Shown: piece by piece, positions 10,701 to 22,900 of the stretch
Layout of the letters: each line of letters begins with the position of its first letter
Numbering within the stretch: the first letter of the stretch is position 1
NCBI GenBank assembly: GCA_034687125.1
Contig: JAQGBZ010000042.1
Location: 62,001 to 126,000 of the forward strand
Reading direction: 5' to 3'
DNA length: 64,000 nucleotides
Origin: Neelides folsomi
Lineage: Eukaryota; Arthropoda; Collembola; Neelipleona; Neelidae
Notes under the pieces: model-generated
Told to the model about the DNA's origin: nothing
Database searches by the model: none
Seen by the model: the letters and a program-made list of their open reading frames with translations, nothing else
Program-made: the position numbers and the translations under genes

Positions 10701-13683
10701 CGTATATTTACACGAGTGGTTCGTGGTTTTGTTTTCAGCTCCACAGCTCAAAACCCATTCTTATAACTTCCTAATTTCTTCCCAAGAATCTCTTCAAAAT
10801 CTCAACCAGATTCACTACACTTCTCCATACAGTCCATATTTATTTAAATACACAAACCTTCCAACACCGTGAGAAAATAAAAATGACATTGGAGGCAAAG
10901 ACCATTTTTACCTCAACAAATTCCTATCCCTTCAATGTATAAAATCCTTTTTCCCATAATAAAATGTGATACACTTTAACATAGCCGCCCACGAAAATGA
11001 GTTCCACTCAAAAGGACTTGAGAGGACGAAAGTGTCATTAGCTTCACATTCGGGAAACATGATAATTTACTGTGGTTGGAAAGCGGCATAACCCTTCGTT
11101 AATTCAAATCATCCATTACAAATCAGTTCCCCATAAGCTCAAACACTTTCAACCTTTTTTCCTCTTCCTTGGATAATTGAACGGGGCGGACCGTCCGGTT
11201 TTCTGCCAATTAACCCGCTAATTTCTAAACAATTTCATGCTCTACTCAGTATAAACTTGATATCACAGAACCTCCTCACCACTTACACGTCTTCTCTCTT
11301 TAAAATGCAAACTGCCTTACATCACACAATGTTTTTCATCATCTCCTTTAATTGTGCAAAAAAGGTGGAGAGAAACCTAGTGGTGAAAAGATTCGTCTCC
11401 GTAATAGAGCAATTAAAAGGAAGGCTCGTTAAAACTATTTTTGTGAACCGATCTTATCTCACCAATCACACTTTCCAACTTTCTGATCAGATAGAAAAGT
11501 CCAATCCATTTCTTTCGACAAATCGTTGATTATAAGACCAGACACATAAAGCCATTAACATAAGAATCCTATTAAACCCCATATGCAATTATACTATACT
11601 CTTTAACTTTCAATATAATAAAAAATGCAGTTATTATATCTATAAAATCAATCCAAAGGATTCAACTTTATATAGCCATTTGAACTCAATGCGGATATTT
11701 ATAGAGCTGATGAGGCCAAGCGGCTCTCAAAGTTCATCCAGCCCCATTTGTCTACATTTAACGTATGTCAATCAGAGTTAAAGAGATTCCTGAGGGCGTT
11801 TGTGAGGAAATTTCCCACTCCGCCCATTTGTCTTCCCTTTTTGACAGAAGAAATCTCGGGAATTGAATAGAAATAGACTCAATTTAAATTGTACAAAAGG
11901 GAATGATCAGAGTTCATTCCCCATCCACTCATGAGAAATAAAATGATTCCATTCCAAAGGGAAATTCTCAACTCTCAATTCCACTTTGTTTAACCAATTG
12001 TCAATGAGTCACAAACAGGGATTTTTCTCATGAACAGAAAATCACCGTTCTAATCATAAGACCAACAATAAAAGAATTGCTCTAAACTCTTAATACTTAT
12101 GAATTTCTAAATTTCATATGTCCTTTACAACCAACAATGAAATAAAGATTGTGATTTATAAGACTTTAACAAAAAGTATACGTTTAAAATCCCACTATAA
12201 AATTCAAAAGTACAACTGTATAAATAAATATCTCTACGCTATATTGTATGTATAAATAAGTGAATAAGATGAATTTTGACTTTTAGGCTAAATCACCTCA
12301 CGAGTGCATTGTCAGGTAATCAGAAAGTATGAATTTGCTTAAGCACATGAACCACGTAGGAACCGATTAAAGGAACGTGAGTCGGTAAGTGGAGCAGAAA
12401 GGAGATCCATTGGGAAAAAGTATAGTAATTTAATTCATCTACTAATCTCCTCAAATAATGTGCCAAACGAGACCAAGAGACCTAAAATGTGATATTTGAT
12501 ACACATTTGGCTCATATATGAATTTTAATAGAAATGCGGGCAAGTAAAAGGTAATCCTGTTTCCTCGTAATGGATTCAAGGCCATTATCGTCTTAAATTT
12601 CAAGTGTAAATTTTGTTGTTTAAAACCCATTTACCATTTTCCTACTTTTAATTTTCCTATTTTCATTCAGGAATGATTAAGAGACTTACCTTATCCTATT
12701 CTTTAAATATCAAAGCATTCTGATATACGGGCATTGAAGTATAATTTACACTTTGGAACTAATGTTATATGCAAAATAGCAAAGTCAGGTTTGCTAAATA
12801 AAACTTGACATTCTCGTTCTCCTAAATATAAATGGTATATGTTAATTGTTATATGAATGCGAGAAATGTCAGAAGATGAATGCGGAAAACCAGAAGAAGA
12901 TGTTTAATCGTCGCGACCAGCTTTTAATCGTAAGTTGTCGGGAAAGAATAATTAAATACATGTCTCCGTTTGAGTTTAATTCATAATAAAAATTAATGAA
13001 TTTGAAGTCAAACCTCCACCCATTTAGAACATTGTGTGGGTTGTGCTTTTATGAGCTTAACACACTCTGCTCAATCAACATCCACGGACCGGTAGGCCAC
13101 CTCAATGCAGAATCAGTATGCAAATATTTGCCAGCTTTCACTAACTTGAATCCTTAATCGCTCGCCGTCACTTTTACTCCTCAGTCTCATAAAGAAGAAT
13201 ATGTCGAGTATTAAGCTCTCCACATCTCGTCTGGTTCTTTGATGGGAGCTATAAGTCAGTGAGTTAATGATGAGTTGACTTGGCTTCAACTCCAAAGAGG
13301 TAATTTAATAATATGAGGAAGCAACCGCGGCCGCCACTTCATGATAAAAAATCAAGTAATTTTATGTATGCAGAGGGAGAGCCACAAACTCCAATTTCGC
13401 TTTCTAATTCATTGATTGATTCTCATTAATTCAATTATCGAAGGTTGGAAGAGGTGAATTTCCATCACCATTATCCCTCAATTTCTCACTCATGGCCCCA
13501 AGAGACTTCCTTTAAAATCAATTTTTGATCGACGGACCATAATGGTCAGTAAATCACGCTGATGAATTTGTCAATCTTTTTATAATGCCGCCAAATGCAC
13601 CGTGCATATTATGGAAAAGAGATGTAATTATGAATAGTTTAATAAATTATAGTTATGATGGTAAAATGACTGCAAGTATTTAC
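4732..13683 (-). other. Intron D-E of RAP1GAP (about 9 kb)
   Basis: Bounded by a GTAAAT donor and a TTATAG acceptor. It contains the foldback MITE at 9221-9366 and otherwise AT-rich sequence with short, unconvincing open frames. The longest, plus strand 8617-9048, has no recognisable domain and composition like its surroundings. A short GC-rich patch near 7100-7140 shows no structure I can name. Confidence 0.85.
9221..9366. mobile_element. 146-bp foldback MITE flanked by TA
   Basis: The two halves are inverted copies of about 58 bases: one arm carries GACATCCCGCGTTTTAGGAA and the other its reverse complement, with one base deleted and a few substitutions. The ends, CTTTCGCGTCG and CGACGCGAGAG, are themselves inverted and both are bordered by TA (9219-9220 and 9367-9368). 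Long terminal inverted repeats, a small centre and a TA target are the hallmarks of Tc1/mariner-type miniature elements. There is no room for a transposase. The arms are still close to identical, so the insertion may be fairly recent. Confidence 0.75.
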
Positions 13684-13887
13684 CTTTGCCATTCTCGCTG
13701 GGCATGGGGTGGAAGAGGTCGGCGAAGAGCCGTTGGCCAAGCAGGAGACGGGAACGAGCTCGTGAGACGTCCCAGTCCTCAGCCGAAGGATGAGTCTCCA
13801 ATGTTCGTGACCAGCCACTGTTTCCGCCTTGGCTGACAAGAGGATCGCTCCAAGCTTCTCGTCCGTCGCCAAGAAATTGTAATGCTC
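13684..13887 (-). CDS. RAP1GAP: RAP1GAP exon D: dimerisation subdomain
   Basis: Sixty-eight codons (about residues 140-207), phase 0 at both ends, lie between a TTTCAG acceptor and an AAG|GTAAAT donor. It opens EHYNFLATDEKLGAILLSAK, which matches EHFNYYSLDAALGHLVFSLK of human Rap1GAP, and continues with HWRLILRLRTGTSHELVPVS, the counterpart of the LLLRTKCRTYHDVIPIS region. The C-terminal part (ANGSSPTSSTPCPARMAK) is Ser/Pro-rich and somewhat longer than the human TEFPNVVQMAK, so a loop seems enlarged here. Another frame is open over the last third of the exon, but the exon C and exon E phases and the MAK|LLNED junction fix the frame given. It sits alone between introns of about 19.5 and 9 kb. 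Confidence 0.95.
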
Positions 13888-16060
13888 CTGAAATCATTAT
13901 AAAAGGATTTTAATTAAAATATCAATTTAAATATCCTCATTTGCATAATATTTATAAAATAATAAACATCTTGATGATTGTAAAATTAAGCTCAAGCCAT
14001 TATTTTTTATAAGTGTCAATTGTATTCAAGAAGCTAAAAGCTGGCAAGATGAATTATATGAATTTAGCGAATGAATGAAAGATGTTTAAATATGCATTCT
14101 TCAAGATATTCCTTCAAATGGTGAAATTTGAAAGACAAATTGGGTATTCCGGAAAGTACGAAAAAGATTAATATTTTCCAATTACCATATAACTCGAATG
14201 ATTTATGGCATTTATGAGAGTTGAAGTTGGAAGTGTTTAAAATTTATTATATTTTTTATTAGCACAATATTAAGTTTAATTACAAGGCGGTGGAAAGGAA
14301 GGAGCTGCTTATCAACTTTCTTCATTTATAATATTGGAATTTTTATTCTCCACTCATCCTTCTTGTTCGACCATCAACTGTCCCAATTAACAAGAAGCGA
14401 CCAGAGATGAAAAGACCTCAAATGCAATTAATCACCCAACATGTCAATAAAGTGGATTGGGTTGCGTGCAAGACTGCAAAATTATTTTTATATTTACATT
14501 TTATTCATTAGCTTGCCCAGAGTTCGAAGTTCACACCCTCGTGCCATTGGATTTCTAATTAACCCATTGTACAAGTTTATAACATACAAGTACATTCCAA
14601 CAACTTCCAAACTCCACAGCCCCTCCTGATGACAACAACAATGGGAGTTGTAACGACTTCAAATCAAGCTCCACTTTCAATATCCGCCACTCGTACACAC
14701 ATAGAAAACTACTGTCAGGACCTCGCTTTTTATGCATCTAATGGTCGGATCTGTGCCCTGGATGGGTATACCAATGGGAGTATTTTAGGTCAAATCCGTC
14801 TTGTAAATATTGAAGAGTTGAAGCATTCGTCATCCGTAAACATTCTATCTCTCTTTTTCCATGCTGTGTCGACGGTTCACCGTTCATCTTTGCCCAATTT
14901 AATATCCTCACATCGTAATAATAATAATAGAAATATACCCATCTGGATGCATGGGCATTATCATCTTGATCATATTTTTAATATATTTAATATGCTAGAC
15001 ATGTTCCTCGTCCGACTCCCGTGTACTTTGAGCTTTTCCATCGTAAATAAAAGGGGGAAAACGCCGTTGGACCCAAGGTAGAAAAAAACGTTAAATAGGA
15101 TGATATCATGTCATGTGCCATGTCATCATTAATAAACGCTCTGCTTACTTATTCCTTTCCTCAACCCTCTTTTATTATTAATATTTGATACACATAATAC
15201 TCTCATTAGCCATTTACCTCTCAACATGGGAATTCCAACTGTTGTTTACCAATAACCGACAACCGCCTTTCAACCCTTTACACACGCCAAAGGTACGTCC
15301 AAAGTTATATGAAATGTACTCTTACACATTTCCTTCAAAAATGGAATAAAAAATATATTAACTATTCTCTTCCTTGCCCAACCAACAATCATGCAATTTA
15401 GATGACTTTTTTTCTACCCAAATCGAAAATTGAATATTTAATACGTCAAGGAAGTTCATTCCCCTTTTAGGTATCTTCGTCAATTCTCTCAGAGAGAGAT
15501 TACGGGTTTACAATTTTACAAAATCCTCAATTTCAGTTAATCCTTTTCTACATTAAATATAAACTAGAAGAATTTTTACTTTGCCGGGGCTTACACAAAC
15601 ATTAAGTTTAATACTCAAAGTTAGAGAGTTGGGTACATTATGAATAAAAAATATTAAAGAATTTTGAATTTCTTTGAGTAAATACAATTTTGTCCTTTTG
15701 AACCGTTTAAGCATAAATCAATTATTTTCGCCTCAAGAATCTCCAAGAGGGTCGAAGAGATTTTCCCCTTCCTTTCCTTTGAATGGCGAAGGAGTGGCTC
15801 GTTTTCTATGAGCCATGAAATGTCTCACCTTAATTCCATGACCATTGTGAATTGGATTCGCCCTCCTGAGTAAAACTATTTTCATCCCTCTTTCTGTCCA
15901 CCTTTATCATTCTCCAACATTTCGTAACAGTTCCTTCCAACCCACAGTTCATATCCCTTGTTAATAATACTTCACTCCCTTCCAACACAAAAGCTTCATC
16001 CTCCTCCCTCCTCACGCAACGAAAGGCCCAATTTTTAAATAATCTCCCTTTAACATTTCA

Positions 16061-16986
16061 ATGAACCTGGGCCCAGGCTCATGGACTTTTACTCCTTACT
16101 CCTACTCCTAACTCCTAGAATCTATAGAAACCTAGGAGTAAGGATTATCCGCGGCTCATCAACATTTTTGTATCACTCCTTACTTCTTGAAAGTTTCTAG
16201 GAGTCAAAATAATGAGTGAGGAAGAGGGAAATTCAAATCTGCTGTTTTTTAAATTAATTTTTTAAATTTCATAATTTGTTTGGTATTGGCATTAAGGATC
16301 GATTTCTTAATAGTCTGATTGAAACTTTAAGTTGAGGTATTATTTATCAATTACGTTAAATAATTAATCATATTAATCGTATATTCACTATTCACAAAGA
16401 GGATCGGAGTTCAGAGGGTTAATACAAATTAAAATTGTGTACGGCAGGATTGGATGGAATCCTCATTATCTTCGACCGTGCCCCGACAAATCGTGAATTA
16501 GTGAGGATTGAGGATCGAAAACAATTTAGGCACTAATCCTTCAACATTTGAATTTATAACCAATCTGCCCCGTAAATCTTGGAAGAAATTATTTCTCCTA
16601 TTCTTTAATATTTATCTTTTTTGAATTTTACACTAATTTCGAGGGCTAAATGGGAATTTTTTGAACAATCCTTATTATTATGAAGTGGGCCAGTGTCTTC
16701 TTGATAATATTACACAGGAATTTATTTTAAAAAGTTAATTGTTTAAGCGAGAGATCGAATTAAAATGTTTGAGGAGATCGTTTGTTCGATCCCTTGAAAA
16801 AACCTAGGAGTAATCCTAACTCCTTGCTTTTAATCAAGGAATAGTATCTATGACAAGCCAGACCTGGGAAATTTCTACTCCTTACTCCTAACTTAATTCT
16901 TAATTGTTACGATGAGACAGAACTTATTTAAAAAACTAGAAGTTAGGATTAGGAGTAAGGAGTTGATGAGCCGCCGCCCAGTTCAT
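16061..16986. repeat. Inverted-repeat element with TACTCC-rich ends
   Basis: The left end (16061-16118) and the reverse complement of the right end (16936-16986) share ATGAAC, a TGGGC core, GGCTCAT, then CTCCTTACTCCT, CCTAACT and CTAG in the same order with small gaps. Further partial copies lie inside, at about 16153-16205 and 16870-16895. The interior contains no transposase frame. I see no clear target-site duplication, so the borders are approximate. It is most likely an old non-autonomous DNA transposon or a nest of related short elements. Confidence 0.55.
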
Positions 16987-19900
16987 GTGTGTATTATGCG
17001 TACAGCAAAGGCCTGTCATAGACCTGAATATAAAAAAATTAGTGCTCTGGATGGGAAGGATATAACACAATTGGGAGATGATCCGAAAATATATTATTCT
17101 CTGACACTCCATTTACTTGACTGGCTCTGCGGGATCGAACCAGGAATCTTGTAAGGTCTTGTAAGGATTATGAAGATTATACTCCTACATTAAAGGTTGT
17201 CTTGAGACTTGTAGAGTAGGAAGCTACGTTAAGAGCCAAAGGTTCAACATTTGACTCTCTTTTGTCTGTCGATTGAATAGATAGACCGATGATTCTGGCT
17301 CATTGTAATTCAGGGATAATTTGGCTCAACAGCCTTTAAAAACCATTATCACTCCGTAATTTAAAGGATCATTAAGCAGATTCTCATTCTTCCTTGACCC
17401 GTTAGGAAGTGTCCACCTTTAAGCCCTCCATTCCTCTTCACTCACACAAACACACATGGACAGAAAGAGATGAGATAATTTCGATGTTTTGACACCTTGG
17501 TGGAAAAATAAATTAACGCTTTCTTTTTCTTTCTTCCTTCTTACTATCTGAATCACATTACATCGACAAGTCTCTTTTTTATCTTTAAGGAGAATCAGGA
17601 GGGTATAAGGTGAACCTTCAGGTTGTCCACTGCAACTCCGCATTCTCGATCTCGAGATTGCGAATCCAATTACCTGCGTAACTATCCCAAACCCATGGGC
17701 AGTTTACAGTTAAGTAATTTATGGGGATGGAGACCCTTCTCCTTTATGTATTAGGTCAATTTGAAAAGAAAAGGCAAACAAACTTTGAACGTATAACCTT
17801 AAAAATGCTCAAATGCTCCTTAGCCATTCTCCATTCTGTTGAGATAACTATATAATTTATTACGGAATCGAATTACAACCTGAATCCTGTCCATTATGGT
17901 TCAAATAAGGAGGAACCATCTCTTCCTTCCACCTTCAAAAACGATCCAAGTAATTAAAAATAATAATATAACTATTAATTGGAATCGCTGTAAAAGGATT
18001 AACGACTCTTCGCCTTCATTTACTTTGCATATCTTTCTTTTAAACTTACTCGGCTCCTTCACCTGATGCAAAGTGAAGTTGAATGATGAAAGTGTTAATA
18101 AATGGCAAGTTATGAGGCGTCCATCAGATAAACACGCTCAATAAATCGGCAAGTAGAAAGGGTATGTTAATTAAACACGATTCAAACTTCAAGTCTCCTA
18201 TTACAATAATGATTGAAGTTAAATGATGATCAACGGATTGGATGATGATCTTCAACAATGAAAAAAGACCCAGAGGTATGGAATATTCGCGTTATTTCAA
18301 ACTTTTTAAACCAAACAATATAAATATTTAACAAAATTTCCATTACAAAGAACCTCCAACTCCTCACAACACTTTTTCCTCCATGAAGCCCCGAACACAT
18401 AAATAATAATGCATACGATATGCAATAAGGACCATCCACCGAGGTTCCTTTTTTCCAATCCTTTAAGAACATAATGGTAAAATTGAAAGTCGGTGAATGA
18501 AAAAATATTTGGTTACTCGTTGGCCATTTGGATGACGAGGACAAAAGGATCGCCCATGATTTATTTTACAACTTGACAGATGATATATTTTGAAAGTGAA
18601 AGAAAACAAAGGTTGATGTTCATCCACTTTGACCCACCCACTCCTCCTTCTTCAAGAATAATATTTCCCTCCTCATTTTCCTCCTTACCAATCCATGTAA
18701 TACACCAATGCCTGGATGGAGAAAAGTGAATCTCCCACAAAATTGAATCTTTTCCATCATCCTCATAATGCTTACATATTTCATCCCCGTCCTTCCATGT
18801 CCCATCTTTACCATTTAAAATCCAATTCTAAATGTAAATTCAAAACCAGGATTTCGTATCGATTCCGTGGGAAACGTCATCGGATAAAATAAGTCTCATT
18901 TATCATATAAATATTATAATAATAATAAACTTGAGAGGTAATGGATCTCCACATTTTACATATGAAAGGCCCTTGATGATCAGAATTAAAAAAAAGGAGA
19001 CGAAAAAGGGTCGGTGCAATCAAATAATTACTTTTAAAAGAAGAGATGGAGATGAGATAGAACAATGGGGTTGGTAGCCATAAGCAGTCCAAGTCGATGC
19101 ATAATAATTACAATCTTAGCCTCGTCCATGTCAGGGAGCCCATTTTTGTATTAATGTTGCACCAGCAGGAGAAATTCTCCTTGGGACCCTATTAAAGGAT
19201 ATGGAAGAAAGGGAATCTTATTATATAATAATAATCTACCAAATAGACCAGAGATACACACCATTACGTACCTTACATAATTGTGTATGTAGAGATGTAA
19301 AAGCTAAAAATCCCTGATACTCCCTTTCATGCATAATCATATCAACTCCGTCCATGTTCTTGTACATAAGATGGAAAAATGTATTTTCAAACAGGGAGGC
19401 TACACTTCTTACATTGCCACTGCCACCGTCAAGAACAATAAATCAGGATTGCTCAAGTTGAGTGATGGAGCGAATGGAGGTGCTTGGAGTTGGTTCAGCC
19501 CTCGGAAATATTCTTCAAACATCTCAGAAAATCTCAACTACTCCACTACACCACACTCTAAGTTGAAATACTACCTACTTTATATAGAGTTACCATTCAC
19601 CAATCCTCTTCCAACTTTCCACACTTAATTTCCCTTTACATTCCTTTTGTGTCATGAAAAAAGACAAATGTCGTTTGGACTCGACATTTACTCGACAAGG
19701 GAGGAAAGCCGTTGGAAAATCCCTTTGGTTTTACTCTTTAACGAATAAATGCAATTCGAATTGGACTTAAAGGCCGAGCCAGAATCCACCGAGGTTACGT
19801 TCATAAATCCTACTAATTCTCCTCTAATGGTCCTAATAAACGATGAAACCTTCCGTTTAATTATACCTCATACCTTATTTGTAAACTAATTGTATTTTTA

Positions 19901-22900
19901 ACTTCAATTAGCTTTCATCATACCCATTTTACCTTACTTATTTGATGAAGCCCATTTTAAAATATGTGAATGAGCCACTTTCATCTTATTTACACTCGCC
20001 ACATTTCAAAATTTTGACAAGGGGAAGAGTGTGAAGTCTTCTTGATATTTGGCAGGACCATAATAATATTATTCATTACACAATATATCCTCGTACCTTT
20101 AAATTCTAATGAAGGTGATTTTTTACCCAATTATATTTTTCCCCTCTTCTTCATGATCTTGTGAGCTTTGTGGTCTGTTGCCCTTCATAATTACCCTCTG
20201 ACCATCAAGTTTTCCTCGTTTTCAAAAATAGTAATTATTTTAATGGCTATCCCTCCGTCTCTTGGATCATCCTTAGATTTAATATTGTACGTTTTACAAT
20301 TATATTATGTGCTTGTATCACCCTCCCATATATACACGTCAAATGAATCTTGTACAACATGACTCCTCTAAAAACTCATTTTTTAGCACACACTTCGTTT
20401 GTTCATGTGCAGCGAGAAAATTGTTCCCGAGTCACTCAACGCTCGTTTTCATCCTTGGTCTTGAACCGCAACAAGATTAATGTAATGCAAAGGAATTTCA
20501 TGTGGATGTTCAACCAATGTTCCACAAAGAAACTCATGGAAGTGGAAAAGACGCTCGTGTGTATTGAAATGTCTTTAAAAAAGTTCTCAAACTCCGCCCA
20601 ACCGGATGTCTTTATTTTGAACCATGCTTTAATTGACGTTCTTATTTATTATAAAATTCTCCTTTACTTCTTCTTAGGTTGTATTGAATACAATACATGG
20701 TATATCTCTCAAGTCTTAATTTGAGTACATGAGAATATTGCATCTGGCCAATACTAAATCTTTATTATATTATACTTGAAAAGGGTTAGGTATGTGGAGC
20801 ATATTTATTATCACTCTAATGCCCACCTCATTTCCAAAAGGTAAGAACTGAATAAGAAATGGACGGAAGGACGAAGAAAAAAACTTCCAAAGACTTCCGG
20901 TGAGCCTGATGAGCGTTGTACGTGTGTACAATAATCTCGGCGTGGAATCTATGTTGCAAGGCGGCGTCCTCCGGTTTCCTCCATTTAAAGACAACACAAT
21001 GGAGATGAGCTGCCCCTCAGTTTGACTCATCGTTAGTTAAAAAAAGAGAACGAGTGTTCTTCCACATTTACTTCCTTCGAACCACCGAACCGTGTGTTGT
21101 CTGCACCCCTTCTTTGTCTTTTCTCTTCAAGATCAAGAGTCGGGATGAGGGCGCGTATTTAGGTAGGTATTTTGTATAATACAAGTATGTAAGTAGACAT
21201 ACTGGTGGTGGATATGATGAAGATCTGCATCTATTCAGATATGAAATCTTCCCTGTCCTCCCACACTCTTTACATAAAACTCTTTAGATGAAACCTCTTA
21301 AAACCATGTCGTGAATTTTATTCCAAACAGAGGCTTTTTTTCTCCGTCGTTGTCTCCTCCGCCTTCATTCCACTCTTCATCTTCCTCAAAACCAACCCCG
21401 CAGAAATGAATGCGTAATGGAATAAAGGGAAGATCCATTGAGTGAATGCAAGCTCAAGTCTCGGTAAATATTTATCCTTGAACTTCCCACATCATCATTT
21501 TTACCAAGCTTCAATTTTCTCAAAAAGATGAGGCGGAGAAAAGATGAGAGAAAAATTCCGCATTTTTGTAAAGCCATCCCCATACCCTTCCCGAAAAACC
21601 GTCTCCGATAACAAAGGATAAATAAATTGCGACGCAGATCAACCTGTGCCCATCTACGATGAAGAGAAACGAGAGAAAGGAAACGATGAGGGAATTGGGA
21701 AAAAATGTATAATGCAGGTACTACGACGGCACACGACAAGGCACACAACAACACACAAAACATCCCAAACTTTTCCTCCTAAAAGCGAGCAAAAGTGCAG
21801 AAAAAGGCCATCCACGTTCCACCAATTTATTTTTCCCATCCATTGTAGTGTAACCCATTTTTACATATAAGGAAAATTAGAATTGCGAATGGGGTAAACA
21901 TACGGAGTGAAACTGTTGCATTCACCCTTAAACTCATCCGGTTCATGAGAGTCAAAGAGGATCAAGTAAAAGTGGGTTTCATTTGGATTACATTTACATA
22001 TTTGAGCATAGGGATCACATTTCCACGCGCCTCCAGTTTACTCTTCGACCCTTCAGTTGTCGAGAGAAGAATAAGTGCAAATGTATCACGCAGCTTCGTT
22101 CTACTTACACCAACTAACTCGTAACTAACTTAATTTCACTTGTAAACAATACCAGACAACCAAAACATTTTACATCTCCCTTACTTCAATACATATACAT
22201 AGGTACACATAAGCTTGATCACAACAATGAACAGATAGGAAGTGACATTAAAAGTAAATTGATGTTTAAGCCCTTTATTAGGTATATAGGTAGAAAGAGT
22301 ATAATTCGATCTGACTCCCAACAACTGCTACACCAATGAACTCAATTGATGGCCCTCATCAAAGAGTCATGTGAAGTTGGAAGATGATTAAAAAATAACT
22401 TGGACACTTCCGTGACAATTTAACGAGAGGGAGAAGTGAACACGAAATGGGTGGCACTCCCAATGACAATCTCAAGACTCAAAGAGACTGATGAGGGCGA
22501 CGAAGGAGACGCTCCCACTTTTTCTTACTCAAAACCGGCAGGGAGGTGGTGAGAGGGAAAATTTGAATAATTCCAACTTCCTAACTTTTCGCTTTTGGCT
22601 TCAACCACGAAGGTTAGGAAATCTCCATGATGGGCCCAGATTAATGGCCAAATTAGCGAGTGGCTGACAATGAATGAGAAATCAGGATGGAGGAACGTAG
22701 AAGGTGACTAACCCCATCATGCCAGACTTCAAATCCATTTACATGTATTACAAAATTGCAATTCACACAAGGATTAAACGAACCAGAATACAATTCACTA
22801 TATAAAATCCATCCAGTGTTTCCCTCATTTTACTGTACATTAGAGAGAAAAAGTTTTAATCCCCATTCCGGATTTCACCCTGTTGGAAAAAGTCTGAAAT

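Noticed and set aside
14629-15081. 150-codon plus-strand open frame
   Set aside because: No recognisable domain, composition like the intron, no splice-supported partner; chance frame length is plausible here.
17120-17260. Functional tRNA gene on the minus strand
   Set aside because: Only a B box is convincing; the A box is poor and the distance between pairing ends is too long.
20350-20724. 124-codon plus-strand open frame
   Set aside because: No family resemblance and no flanking exons; not distinguishable from random intronic sequence.
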